Assembly (NCBI RefSeq): GCF_020991085.1
Contig: NZ_CP087719.1
Coordinates: 3,058,001 to 3,122,000, forward strand
Origin: Roseomonas sp. OT10
GTDB taxonomy: Bacteria; Pseudomonadota; Alphaproteobacteria; Acetobacterales; Acetobacteraceae
Length of the DNA: 64,000 nt
Direction of reading: 5' to 3'
In this document: positions 7,392 through 15,261 of the stretch, in pieces
Numbering within the stretch: the stretch's first letter is position 1
How the letters are laid out: each line of letters opens with the position of its first letter
Translations under genes and position numbers: made by a program
The notes under the pieces: generated by a model
The model's database searches: none
The model's input: only the letters and a program-made list of their open reading frames with translations
Told to the model about the DNA's origin: nothing

Positions 7392-8665
7392 CAGGCCCCC
7401 GCCGTGTAGGGCTTGCGCAGCTCGCCCGAGCGGTAGCGCGGGGGGTAGAGGATGACCTGGGTGCCGGGGCGCCGGAACTGGTCGATGCCGTTGCCCTGGA
7501 TGCCCTGGTACTGGGTGTAGAGGTTGCGCTCCTCCACCCACTCGCCCATCGCGTCGAACTTGAGCGGCCCGATCACCGTGTCGAAGCTGTGGGCGTGCAT
7601 GTCCGCCGCCAGCGCCGCCTGGTCGATCTTCCCGACCCGCCGCACCGCCTGCTCCAGCACCTGCATCTGGGCATAGGCCAGCGGCGGCACGTAGTGGCCC
7701 AGCGCGTCCGCATTCTCCTTCGCGGCGATGGGCTGGTAGCGTTCCAGCAGCGCCTGCATGCCGGGGAACTGCAGGGTCTGCTCCGGGGCGTAGACGTCCC
7801 AGACCACGAGGTTGTTCAGGATCGGGCCGAGCTGGAGCTTCTGCGCGGTGATGTGCGGGCCGATCATCGGGCCGCCCATCATGGCGAAGCTCACCCGCAG
7901 CTCGCTGGCCGCGCGCAGCAGCCCCGCGGTGTCGGGCGGGTAGGAGCCGACGAAGACGATATCCGGCCGCGCCGCCTGCACGGAGCGGACGATGGGGGTG
8001 AAGTCCACCGTGCTGGGCGGGTAGGCGCGGTCGTAGACGACGCGCAGCCCGTGCTGCCGCGCCAGGAAGCGGGCGCTTTCCGCCGTACGCTGGTGGAAGT
8101 CGCTGTCGAGGTTGACCAGCGCGACCGTGCGCGGCTTCGGGTCCATCGCCATGACGACGTCGAAGAAGCCCTTGGCGAAGGTCTCCTTCACGTTGGAGCC
8201 GGTGGGGTTGATGGAGAAGTAGCGGTCGTACTTGAAGTCCGTGTTCACGCCCGTGCCGAAGAGCGAGACGAAGGCCATGGCCCGCTGCATCACCACCGGC
8301 ATGGCGGGGGCGATGATGGCGGTGGCATAGCCGGAGACGACGAGGTCGACCTTATCGACGTCGATCAGCTTGGTGTAGATGCCCGGCACGTTGGCGCCGC
8401 TGCTCTGGTCGTCATAGACGACGAGCTGCACCGGCCGGCCCAGCAGCCCGCCATTGGCGTTCACCGTCTCCGCCCAGATGCGGTGCGTGATCGCGGCGGG
8501 GCGCCCGTTGCCGGCCAGGCCGCCCGAGAGCGACATGGAGCAGCCGATGCGGATCGGCTCCCCGGACGGGGCGGCCTGCGCGCGCGCGGTCCCCGGCATG
8601 GCGGCGGGAATGGCGGCTGCCGCCAGGGCGGCCCGGCCGAGGCCGCGCCTGCTGATACCTTCCAT
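7391..8665 (-). CDS. Branched-chain-type ABC transporter substrate-binding protein
   Basis: A 424-residue periplasmic binding protein of the Peripla_BP_6 (LivJ-like) family. It begins with a twin-arginine-like leader (ISRRGLGRAALAAAA) ending near ARAQA, so Tat export is possible. The mature start IRIGCSMSLSGGLAGNGR is the family signature of the first lobe. It is the first gene of the HAAT cassette and lies 68 bp after the dioxygenase gene. Binding proteins of this type in proteobacterial catabolic operons often bind aromatic acids or short organic acids. The ligand here is not known. Confidence 0.9.
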   Translation of the reverse strand: MEGISRRGLGRAALAAAAIPAAMPGTARAQAAPSGEPIRIGCSMSLSGGLAGNGRPAAITHRIWAETVNANGGLLGRPVQLVVYDDQSSGANVPGIYTKLIDVDKVDLVVSGYATAIIAPAMPVVMQRAMAFVSLFGTGVNTDFKYDRYFSINPTGSNVKETFAKGFFDVVMAMDPKPRTVALVNLDSDFHQRTAESARFLARQHGLRVVYDRAYPPSTVDFTPIVRSVQAARPDIVFVGSYPPDTAGLLRAASELRVSFAMMGGPMIGPHITAQKLQLGPILNNLVVWDVYAPEQTLQFPGMQALLERYQPIAAKENADALGHYVPPLAYAQMQVLEQAVRRVGKIDQAALAADMHAHSFDTVIGPLKFDAMGEWVEERNLYTQYQGIQGNGIDQFRRPGTQVILYPPRYRSGELRKPYTAGA

Positions 8666-8733
8666 GAACCCTCTCCTCCTGCGGCCCGGTTCTTCGCCCG
8701 TGGCCGGTGCGTGATGCGTCCCGTCTTCGCGCC

Positions 8734-9639
8734 CTATTCGGCCGCCACCTTCGAGGGGTCGGCGCCGACACGCCCGGTGGTGTCGTGCGCCGCGCGGCGG
8801 GCGATCTGGAAGTCGTAGCGAATGGCGGGGACGGACGGGTCGGGCGAGCCCTCCACCCCCATGCGCGGCTGCACGACCAGGGATTCCGACACGCCGAAGA
8901 CGGTGTCGGAATCGATGTTCGGATCGTCCCCCAGGTAGAGCGCCGTGATCAGCTCGCGATACCCCTCCGCCCCGATCAGCATGTGGATATGCGCGGGACG
9001 GAAGCCGTGGCGCTTCTGCGCCCGCACCATCGCGCCCACCGGCCCGTCCATCGGGATGGAGTAGCCCAGCGGGATCAGCGTGCGGATGGCGTAGCGGCCC
9101 TCCGCGTCGGTGCGGAACTGGCCGCGCATGTCCATGGTCTGGGGATCGAGGGCCTGGAGGTCGTAGGCGCCCTCCGCATCGGTGGACCAGATCTCCACCA
9201 CCGCGTCGGGCACGCCCTCGCCGGCCTCGTTCACCACCCGGCCGAACAGCATCATCTCCGGTCCCTTGGCGTGGACGGCGATGCTCTCGCCATAGCCGAA
9301 GTGCGGCGCCGCCTCGCGGTAGAAGGGGCCGAGCAGGCTGGTTTCCGTCGCGTCACCCACGCGGTTGGCCTTGTCGTCCATCAGGTTGACCAGCCGCGAC
9401 AGGCCCAGCGTGTCGGACAGCAGGATGAACTCCTGCCGGATCGGGGTGCAGGCCTGGCCGACCTTGGTCAGGAAGGCGATCGCCTCCAGCCACTCGGCGG
9501 GCGTCAGCCGCACCTCGCGGGCGAAGCCGTGCAGGTGGCGCACCAGGCTCTCCATCACCTCCCGCATGCGCGGATCGGGGGTGGTGGCCATCTGCGCGAT
9601 CACCGCATCCGTGACGGTGTTCTGGTCCAGGTCGGCCAT
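8734..9639 (-). CDS. Intradiol ring-cleavage dioxygenase (hydroxyquinol/catechol 1,2-dioxygenase family)
   Basis: A 301-residue non-haem iron(III) enzyme that opens a catecholic ring between the two hydroxyls. The N-terminal helical domain (FLTKVGQACTPIRQEFILLSD) is followed by the beta-sandwich with GPFYREAAP. By alignment to the family the iron ligands should be Y159, Y193 (PLGYS), H217 and H219 (PAHIH). The N-terminal dimer domain and length fit catechol or hydroxyquinol 1,2-dioxygenases better than protocatechuate 3,4-dioxygenase. The start is ATG 9639; a longer open frame upstream overlaps the Bug gene. It is the pathway-defining enzyme of the operon. Confidence 0.9.
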   Translation of the reverse strand: MADLDQNTVTDAVIAQMATTPDPRMREVMESLVRHLHGFAREVRLTPAEWLEAIAFLTKVGQACTPIRQEFILLSDTLGLSRLVNLMDDKANRVGDATETSLLGPFYREAAPHFGYGESIAVHAKGPEMMLFGRVVNEAGEGVPDAVVEIWSTDAEGAYDLQALDPQTMDMRGQFRTDAEGRYAIRTLIPLGYSIPMDGPVGAMVRAQKRHGFRPAHIHMLIGAEGYRELITALYLGDDPNIDSDTVFGVSESLVVQPRMGVEGSPDPSVPAIRYDFQIARRAAHDTTGRVGADPSKVAAE

Positions 9640-9695
9640 TTTCGTCGTCCTCCGCCCCGGGGCCGGCCCTGCCGGCCGGTCCCCGGCTCCCTTGG

Positions 9696-10676
9696 TCAGT
9701 CGGGCCTGATGTTGGCGGCGGCGATGACCGGCCGCCACTTCGCGATCTGCTCCCGCGTCACCGCGGCCAGCGCCTCCGGGCTGCCGCCGGTCGGCTCCAC
9801 CCCCTGCGCCCGCAGGTTGGCCAGCGCGGCGGGATCGGCCAGCAGGGCGTTGGTGGCGCGGTTGAGCCGCGCGACCACCGGGCCCGGCAGCCCGGCGGGG
9901 CCATAAAGGTTCCACAGCCCTTCCACGACGAAGTCGTCGAGCCCCGCCTCCTGGATGGTGGGGGTGTCGGGCAGCATGCTCACCCGCTTCGCCGAGGTGA
10001 CCGCCAGCGCCTTCAGCGTGCCGGCATCGAGATGCGGCTTGAGGCCGAGGGGGTGGTAGAACATCCCGTCCACCCGGCCGGCGATCAGGTCCGTCACCCC
10101 CTGCCCGGCGTTGCGGTAGGGCACGTGCAGCGTCTCGATCCCCGCGCGCAGGTTCAGCAGCGCCTGGGAGAGATGGCCGGTGGTGCCGTTCCCGGCCGAG
10201 GCGAAGGTCAGCGGCCGCCGCTTCGCCAGCGCCACCAGCTCCGCCACGCTCGACACGCCGAGCGAGGGCGGCACGCCCAGGACCGTGGGCGTGGTGACGA
10301 AGGGGGCGATCGGCGTGAAGTCCTTCACCGGATCGAAGCCCTGGTCGGCGAAGAGGCTGGCGTTGATGCCGTGCGTGCCGTTGGTGCCCAGCAGCAGGGT
10401 GTAGCCATCCCCCGGCGCGCGGGCGACGACCTGGGCGCCGACATTGCCGCCCGCCCCGGCGCGGTTGTCCACGACGACGGGCTGCCCCGCCTCCCGCGCC
10501 AGCGCCTCGGCCAGGATGCGGCCGAGGATATCCGTGGTGGTGCCGGCGGCGAAGGGGACCACCAGCCGGATCGGCCGGTCGGGCCAGGGGGCCTGCGCCA
10601 GGGCGGGGGCAGCCAGGGCGGGGACGGCCAGGAAGGGGGCCGCGCCCAGCAGGGCGCGTCGGGTGATCAGGGTCAT
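9696..10676 (-). CDS. Tripartite tricarboxylate transporter (Bug/TctC) substrate-binding protein
   Basis: A 326-residue periplasmic receptor. A Tat-like leader (TRRALLGAAPFLAVPALA) ends near ALAQA, and the mature part shows the Bug hallmarks: WPDRPIRLVVPFAAGTTTD, VVDNRAGAGGNVG and VPYRNAGQG. There is no TctA or TctB membrane partner nearby, so it is an orphan receptor that must use a transporter encoded elsewhere or act as a sensor. It overlaps the deacetylase-like gene by 4 bp and precedes the dioxygenase by 56 bp. Bug proteins bind carboxylated compounds; the ligand is unknown. Confidence 0.9.
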   Translation of the reverse strand: MTLITRRALLGAAPFLAVPALAAPALAQAPWPDRPIRLVVPFAAGTTTDILGRILAEALAREAGQPVVVDNRAGAGGNVGAQVVARAPGDGYTLLLGTNGTHGINASLFADQGFDPVKDFTPIAPFVTTPTVLGVPPSLGVSSVAELVALAKRRPLTFASAGNGTTGHLSQALLNLRAGIETLHVPYRNAGQGVTDLIAGRVDGMFYHPLGLKPHLDAGTLKALAVTSAKRVSMLPDTPTIQEAGLDDFVVEGLWNLYGPAGLPGPVVARLNRATNALLADPAALANLRAQGVEPTGGSPEALAAVTREQIAKWRPVIAAANIRPD

Positions 10677-11335
10677 GCGGCCGCCTCGGCGTGAGGAGTG
10701 ACATAGCGGTCGAGCGGTCCGGTCGCCTCCCCGCGCCGCAGCGGCACGCAGGAGTCCGGGAAGTCCTGTGCGATCGTGGCGCCGCTGTCGGCCAGGCGGC
10801 CGAGGAAACGGTCCAGGTGCCGCATCGCGCCGTTGGGCAGGTCGTGCAGCACCAGCGCGACGGGATCGGGGCCGCGGCACAGCGCCAGGGCCCGGTCCAC
10901 CCAATCCTCCGGATCGCGGAAGTCGCCGGGCACGGCGTTCCACAGGACCAGGGTGAAGCGGCCGCGCACCAGCTCGTCCAGCGCGGCGGGGCTCAGCAGG
11001 TGCGGGCCGAGCGCGCCGCCGCCGCCCTGCGGCCGGAACAGCCGGTCGGGGTGGGAGAGGTCGCCGATCAGCGCCTGGGTGCGGGCGATCTCCTCCCGCG
11101 CCACCGCATCCGGCACGCCGCCCAGGGGCGCCGCATGGTGCCAGGTGTGGTTGCCGATCCAGTGCCCCTCGGCATGGGCGCGCTCGGCCAGGGCGCGGTG
11201 CGCCGCCAGCTTGTGGCCGAGCACGAAGAAGGTGGCGAGGATTCCCCGCGCGCGCAGCACCTCCAGCACGGCCGGGGTTGCCCCCGGCTCCGGGCCGTTG
11301 TCGAAGGAGAGGGTGACGCGCGGGGCGGCCATCAT
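10673..11335 (-). CDS. Polysaccharide deacetylase (NodB-fold) family protein
   Basis: A 220-residue NodB-homology protein without a signal peptide, hence cytoplasmic. Motif 1 reads SFDNGP at residues 10-15 instead of the usual TFDDGP, so the base Asp (D12) is kept and the metal-binding Asp is Asn (N13). Motif 2 HTWHH supplies H63 and H67. The RPQGG and VLHD-like (LVLHDLPN) motifs are also present. The gene overlaps both neighbours by 4 bp. A cytoplasmic enzyme inside a small-molecule catabolic operon is more likely to cut an amide or other C-N bond of a metabolite than to act on cell wall; that is inference. Confidence 0.8.
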   Translation of the reverse strand: MMAAPRVTLSFDNGPEPGATPAVLEVLRARGILATFFVLGHKLAAHRALAERAHAEGHWIGNHTWHHAAPLGGVPDAVAREEIARTQALIGDLSHPDRLFRPQGGGGALGPHLLSPAALDELVRGRFTLVLWNAVPGDFRDPEDWVDRALALCRGPDPVALVLHDLPNGAMRHLDRFLGRLADSGATIAQDFPDSCVPLRRGEATGPLDRYVTPHAEAAA

Positions 11336-12195
11336 TCCTCGGCCGCGATCGGGTTGGAGAGGAGGCCGATCCCCTCGATCTCGATCTCCACCGTGTCGCC
11401 GGGCTTCATGAAGACGGGCGGCTTGCGCGGATAGCCGACGCCGCTCGGCGTGCCCGTCGCGATCATGTCGCCCGGCTCCAGCGTCATCACCTCCGAGAGG
11501 ATCGCGAGGATGCGCGGCACGGGGAAGATCATGTCCGCCGTGTTGGAATCCTGCATCGTCTGCCCGTTGACGCGGGACGTGATGCGCAGTGCGTTCGGGC
11601 CTTGCGGGATCTCGTCGGGCGTGACGATGGCAGGACCCACGCCGCCCGTCTGCTCGAAGTTCTTGCCCATGGTCCATTGCGCGCCCTTGCGCTGGTAGTC
11701 GCGGACCGAACCCTCGTTCATGCAGGTGTAGCCGGCGACGCAGGACAGCGCGTTGGCTTCCGTCAGGTGGCGCGCCCGCCGGCCGATCACGATGACCAGC
11801 TCCGCCTCGTAGTCGAACTTGTCCGAGACCTTCGGGCGGATCAGCGGCTGGCCGTGCCCCGCCAGCGAGGTCGGGCCGCGCATGAACACCGCCGGGTAGT
11901 CGGGGATCGCATTGCCCCCCTCCTTCGCGTGCTCGACGTAGTTCAGCCCGATGCACAGGAACTTCCCGGGGCGCGGGATGGGCGGCAGCAGGGTGAGGCC
12001 GGCGAGCGGGCGGCGCGGCGCGCCCTCCAGCTTCGCGGCCAGCGCGGCGGCGCCTTCGGGCAGGTCCAGCGCGGCGAAGGCGGCCAGCGGGTCGGCGGGC
12101 AGGCCCGGCACGGCATCGGCCAGGGCGACCACCTCCTCGCCCACCAGGGCGCCGAGGACGGCGCGGCCCTCCTGCTCGAACGCGATCAGACGCAC
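11332..12195 (-). CDS. Fumarylacetoacetate hydrolase (FAH) family protein
   Basis: A 287-residue member of the FAH superfamily, which hydrolyses C-C bonds of acylpyruvates or decarboxylates and isomerises related keto acids. The catalytic-domain start GKFLCIGLNYVEHAKE, the metal-ligand region DYEAELVIVIG, GYTCMNEGSVRDYQ and the end ATGTPSGVGYPRKPPVFMKPGD are all typical. I chose the GTG at 12195, preceded by GGAGG ten bases upstream; a longer frame would run into the divergent regulator. It is the promoter-proximal gene of the operon and could act on the ring-opened product of the dioxygenase. Confidence 0.88.
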   Translation of the reverse strand: MRLIAFEQEGRAVLGALVGEEVVALADAVPGLPADPLAAFAALDLPEGAAALAAKLEGAPRRPLAGLTLLPPIPRPGKFLCIGLNYVEHAKEGGNAIPDYPAVFMRGPTSLAGHGQPLIRPKVSDKFDYEAELVIVIGRRARHLTEANALSCVAGYTCMNEGSVRDYQRKGAQWTMGKNFEQTGGVGPAIVTPDEIPQGPNALRITSRVNGQTMQDSNTADMIFPVPRILAILSEVMTLEPGDMIATGTPSGVGYPRKPPVFMKPGDTVEIEIEGIGLLSNPIAAEE

Positions 12196-12301
12196 GTGGC
12201 GCTTCCTCCGGTGTTTACGCGTCCAGTTTTGTCGAAATTCCCGGCTCGTCAAGCAAGGATATCGGCAAGGCTTGCGAGACCGGCACCTTGCCGAATATTC
12301 C
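12196..12301. promoter_or_regulatory. Divergent promoter region with inverted repeat (candidate GntR operator)
   Basis: The 106 bp between the FAH gene and the gntR gene must hold promoters for both. An exact 9-bp inverted repeat, TCGGCAAGG at 12262-12270 and CCTTGCCGA at 12286-12294, has a 15-bp spacer. The left arm also overlaps an 11-bp odd palindrome, GCAAGGCTTGC (12265-12275). GntR/FCD regulators normally bind short palindromes next to their own gene, so this is the best operator candidate. No clear -35/-10 pair can be picked with confidence. Confidence 0.5.
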
Positions 12302-13015
12302 ATGCCCATGTCCCAGGCCGGTACCCTGCCCGGGGGGCGCGACCCCACCCTTGCCACCGCCGTCCACCGGCGGCTGCGTGAGGACATCCTGGCGGGGCGA
12401 TTGCCGCCGGGGCGGAAGCTGAAGCTGCGCGACCTGGTGGAAAGCTACGGCGCCGGCCCCTCCCCCATGCGGGAGGCGCTGTCGAAGCTGGCGGCGGAGG
12501 GCCTGGCGGAGCGGCTGGAGCATCGCGGCTTCCGCGTGGCCGAGGCCGCGCCGTGCCAGCTCGCCGGGCTGATCCGCAGCCGCGTGCTGACCGAATGCGC
12601 GGCGCTGCGCGATGCCATCGCCCACGGCGGCGGCGCCTGGGAGGAGGAGCTGCTGGTGGCGGAGCACCGGCTGAAGCGGGTGGCACGGTCCCTGGACCCG
12701 CACCGCTTCGTCGCCAACCCCGAATGGGAAGCCTGCCACCGCGACTTCCACCGCGCCCTGCTGGCCGGCTGCGAGGCGCCGCCGCTGCTCGCCTTCTGCG
12801 ACCGCCTGCGGGAGGAGGCGCAGCGCTACCGGGCCCTGGCGAACACGGTCGCCTATCCGGAGCGGGACGTGGCGGCGGAACACGCGGCCATCGCGCGCGC
12901 GGCGCTGGAGCGCGACGTGCAACGCGCCACCGCCCTGCTGGCCGAGCATTACGAGCGCACGGGGGCCTTCGTCGGGGCCAGGCTGGGACTCGGGGCGGAC
13001 GGCGCCGCGCCCTGA
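12302..13015 (+). CDS. GntR family transcriptional regulator (FCD domain)
   Basis: A 237-residue regulator. The winged helix-turn-helix lies at about residues 15-80 (HRRLREDILAGRLPPGRKLKL, then SPMREALSKLAAEGL), and the FCD all-helical ligand domain fills the rest, with RDFHRALLAG and EHAAIARAALERD carrying the usual His and Asp metal-site positions. I start at ATG 12302; ATG 12308 is possible. It is divergent from the 12-gene operon and probably represses it until a pathway metabolite binds the FCD domain. It is the only gene of the cluster on this strand. Confidence 0.88.
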   Translation: MPMSQAGTLPGGRDPTLATAVHRRLREDILAGRLPPGRKLKLRDLVESYGAGPSPMREALSKLAAEGLAERLEHRGFRVAEAAPCQLAGLIRSRVLTECAALRDAIAHGGGAWEEELLVAEHRLKRVARSLDPHRFVANPEWEACHRDFHRALLAGCEAPPLLAFCDRLREEAQRYRALANTVAYPERDVAAEHAAIARAALERDVQRATALLAEHYERTGAFVGARLGLGADGAAP

Positions 13016-13039
13016 GGGGCGCCACGGCCCCTGGCCGGC

Positions 13040-13867
13040 CTATCCGATCGCGGCGACGATCTCGTTGACCATGGGCTTGAGGTGGAAGTTGTCGTCCGGC
13101 TGCATGGCCACCGTGCCGCCAGCCTCCTCCACCGCCTTCGCCACCACGGGTCCCACCGCGGCGATGCGGGTCCGGCGCAGCGCCTCCGCCAGGGTGGGCT
13201 CGCGCCCCGTGGCCTTCGCGACCTCGCGCAGCCGGCGGAGCTGGGGCGAGGAGGTGAAGGCGATCAGATCGACCTCGCCCGCCGCCATGGCGTCGATCAG
13301 CGCCGCCACCTGCCCGTCGGCCTCCCGGGAGGCATAGCGATACGGGGTGACGGGATCGGGCTCGGCGTCACGGCTGCGCAGGAAGTCCAGCAGCCGATCG
13401 TTGGGGTTGTCCGGGTAGAGCTGCACGCCCACCCGGTGCCCGGCCAGCGCCTCCCCCTGCAAGGCCGCGATCACCCCTTCCGTCATCGGGACCTCGGCGG
13501 TGATGTCGGGCGACAGGCCCAGCGTCCGCAGCCGCGCGGTCGGCTTCGGGCCGCGCACGATCCGGCGCACCTCGGGCAGGGCGGCGCGGAAGTCCGGCTC
13601 GATCCCCGCGCGCCGCGCGACGCCCAGCAGGCGCGACAGGCCCTCCCCCGTCAGCAGGATCAGGTCGTCGGGCGGGGTGGCGACGAAGCGTCGCAGCCAG
13701 TCCTCGACGGGCGCCGGGTCCTCCAGGTCCAGGATGGCCACCAGGGGGCAGCGGATCACCGAGGCGCCCTGGCGCTCCAGCATCCGTGCCATCACCTCCA
13801 GCTCGCGCGTCTCCGGCACGGCGATGCGCCGCCCCGCCAACGGCCCTTCCTGCTCCATCCCACCCAT
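13040..13867 (-). CDS. hemD: Uroporphyrinogen-III synthase
   Basis: A 275-residue HEM4-domain protein. It starts with the family-typical LAGRRIAVPETRELEVMARML and has the two-lobed layout with ILLTGEGL in the first lobe and LIAFTSSPQLRRL in the second, ending with AVGPVVAKAVEEAGG. The enzyme closes and inverts ring D of hydroxymethylbilane in haem and corrin synthesis. ATG 13867 has AGGAGG just upstream. It is not next to hemC or other haem genes. HEM4 proteins are poorly conserved, so a uroporphyrinogen-synthase-like role in another pathway cannot be fully excluded. Confidence 0.82.
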   Translation of the reverse strand: MGGMEQEGPLAGRRIAVPETRELEVMARMLERQGASVIRCPLVAILDLEDPAPVEDWLRRFVATPPDDLILLTGEGLSRLLGVARRAGIEPDFRAALPEVRRIVRGPKPTARLRTLGLSPDITAEVPMTEGVIAALQGEALAGHRVGVQLYPDNPNDRLLDFLRSRDAEPDPVTPYRYASREADGQVAALIDAMAAGEVDLIAFTSSPQLRRLREVAKATGREPTLAEALRRTRIAAVGPVVAKAVEEAGGTVAMQPDDNFHLKPMVNEIVAAIG

Positions 13868-14009
13868 GCGGACCTCCTGCCCTGTCGCCGGCCAGCGGCG
13901 CACGATCCCCGACGGCAGGGTCGCGTCCCGCGGCGTCCCCGTCCATCCGTCCGGGAGCAACCAGGCACCACAGCGAACGTTTAGAGAACAGACAGTCAGG
14001 AGAACCGCT

Positions 14010-14252
14010 GTGGCGCAACGAAGGACCCAGGCCGCGGCCAGCGACCCCAAGGCCCATCCCGATCCCCATTCCAACGCCGTCAAGGACCCGGACGACTGGA
14101 CCACCGGCGAGGAGGAGATGACGGGGGCCCAGGCCAGCTACCTCAAGACGCTCAGCGAGGAGGCAGGGGAGGAATTCGACCCTTCCCTGAACAAGGCCGA
14201 GGCATCGAAGCGCATCGACGCCCTGCAGGAGAAGACGGGGCGCGGCCGCTAG
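14010..14252 (+). CDS. DUF3072 domain-containing small protein
   Basis: An 80-residue protein starting at GTG 14010 with CAGGAGA about eight bases upstream. The C-terminal half, from MTGAQASYLKTLSEEAGE to the end, matches the short DUF3072 family, which is common in alphaproteobacteria and actinobacteria and has no known function. The N-terminal half is polar and low in structure. It is transcribed away from hemD. Upstream frame continuation is antisense to hemD and was not used. The name is a domain label only. Confidence 0.75.
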   Translation: MAQRRTQAAASDPKAHPDPHSNAVKDPDDWTTGEEEMTGAQASYLKTLSEEAGEEFDPSLNKAEASKRIDALQEKTGRGR

Positions 14253-14309
14253 GGCCGTCCGCCTTCCCCCCGGGCCGCCACTCCCAGGCCCCCACTCCCA
14301 GGCCCGCCG

Positions 14310-14768
14310 TCAGCGCGCGCGGAAATTCCGGTGGCAGGCGCTGCAGCTTGCCGCCATCTGCTGGAATGCGGTCGCGGTCGCCGATGCCTCGCCCGAAGCG
14401 GCCACGGCCTGAAGGTTGCCGGCGGCGGAGGCGGCATTGGCCGCCGCCCGCTCGAAGGTGGCGCGGTCCGACCAGACCTCCGGCCGGGCCTTTGTGTCGC
14501 CCGTCTCCGAACCGGCCGGGAAGAAGCTGGGGAAGCCCGTGTAGAAGGCCTGTATCGCCGCGGCGCGCTGGGCCACCGGTGCCAGGTCGCCGCGCGAATC
14601 CAGCGCGGCCTTGATCGCCTCCATGTTGCGCTGCATCTCGCGCAGCCCTGCCTTGCGCTGGCTGATGGCTTCGGCCGGGGTGGCACCGGGCGGCAGACCC
14701 TGCGCCGCGGCGAGGCTGCAACACAGTGCGATGAAGCACGCCGCAACACCCAGGCTTCGCATTCGCAT
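14310..14768 (-). CDS. Cytochrome c-prime-like haem protein
   Basis: A 152-residue exported protein with a signal peptide (about residues 1-22). A haem-binding motif CSACH lies at the extreme C-terminus (C142, C145, H146). Placement of CxxCH in the last helix after a four-helix-bundle-like, Ala-rich chain with MQRNMEAIKAAL is the arrangement of cytochromes c-prime, where the distal site is open and can bind NO or CO. It should be periplasmic. Its neighbours are a small DUF3072 gene and a tRNA, which give no pathway. Electron-transfer partners are not known. Confidence 0.82.
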   Translation of the reverse strand: MRMRSLGVAACFIALCCSLAAAQGLPPGATPAEAISQRKAGLREMQRNMEAIKAALDSRGDLAPVAQRAAAIQAFYTGFPSFFPAGSETGDTKARPEVWSDRATFERAAANAASAAGNLQAVAASGEASATATAFQQMAASCSACHRNFRAR

Positions 14769-14846
14769 ACTCCCCTACCGCGCCGGCCAGCCTCCGCTGC
14801 GCCTGTCCTTTCCGCAAGGGCCCGGCCTGTCGGTGCCGACCCGCCC

Positions 14847-14874
14847 TTGCCCCGTCGGCCGAGGGCGGCTAAGA
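14847..14874 (+). promoter_or_regulatory. Candidate promoter of tRNA-Pro
   Basis: TTGCCC at 14847-14852 and CTAAGA at 14869-14874 are separated by 16 bp, and the tRNA begins 27 bp further on. The boxes match consensus only partly, so the call rests mainly on spacing and position. Confidence 0.3.
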
Positions 14875-14901
14875 GCGGCGCCACCGGCGAACCCCGCATG
14901 T

Positions 14902-14978
14902 CGGAGCGTAGCTCAGCCTGGTAGAGCACTGTGTTCGGGACGCAGGGGCCGGAGGTTCGAATCCTCTCGCTCCGACCA
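14902..14978 (+). tRNA. tRNA-Pro (anticodon CGG)
   Basis: A 77-nt cloverleaf with encoded CCA. The acceptor stem CGGAGCG pairs with CGCTCCG, the D-arm is GCTC/GAGC, and the anticodon stem CTGTG/CGCAG encloses loop TTCGGGA with anticodon CGG. The T arm GGAGG-TTCGAAT-CCTCT is standard. It reads the proline codon CCG, very frequent in this GC-rich genome. A strong terminator follows 12 bp downstream, so it is a single-gene unit. Confidence 0.97.
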
Positions 14979-14989
14979 ATCGCCGGAAG

Positions 14990-15020
14990 AAAAGCCCCTG
15001 GGAAACCAGGGGCTTTTTCT
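14990..15020 (+). terminator. Rho-independent terminator after tRNA-Pro
   Basis: A perfect 12-bp stem, AAAAGCCCCTGG and its complement, closes a GAAA tetraloop and runs into a T stretch (CTTTTTCTTT). It directly follows the tRNA. This is the cleanest intrinsic terminator in the window. Confidence 0.95.
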
Positions 15021-15261
15021 TTGCCCGGCGGTCAGCCGGGGCCAAAATGCACAGTGCGTCAGGCAAGATTGCCACTGCCCCACCCGGCCGGCATGGCCAG
15101 CGTCCTGTCGCAGGGCATCGTCGGATCGGCGATCCGCCCCTGGAATGGCGCCTCGGCCTGCCTCCGCGCCTCGGGGCCGGGCCCGGCGGCCGCTTGAGCG
15201 CCGTCCCCGTGCAGCCTACAGGCGGCCGGGAGGGTTCGGACCACCGGGAGGTCAGACGGGA

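Noticed and set aside
11951-12301. Upstream extension of the GntR gene by 117 codons
   Set aside because: It would cover the whole promoter region and run antisense into the FAH gene; the conserved helix-turn-helix begins about 15 residues after ATG 12302.
13500-14009. Upstream extension of the DUF3072 gene
   Set aside because: It is antisense to hemD and of shadow composition; a good ribosome site precedes GTG 14010.
14902-15060. tRNA-Pro as a genomic-island attachment site
   Set aside because: No integrase, no duplicated tRNA 3' end and no composition change follow; the neighbouring genes look native.
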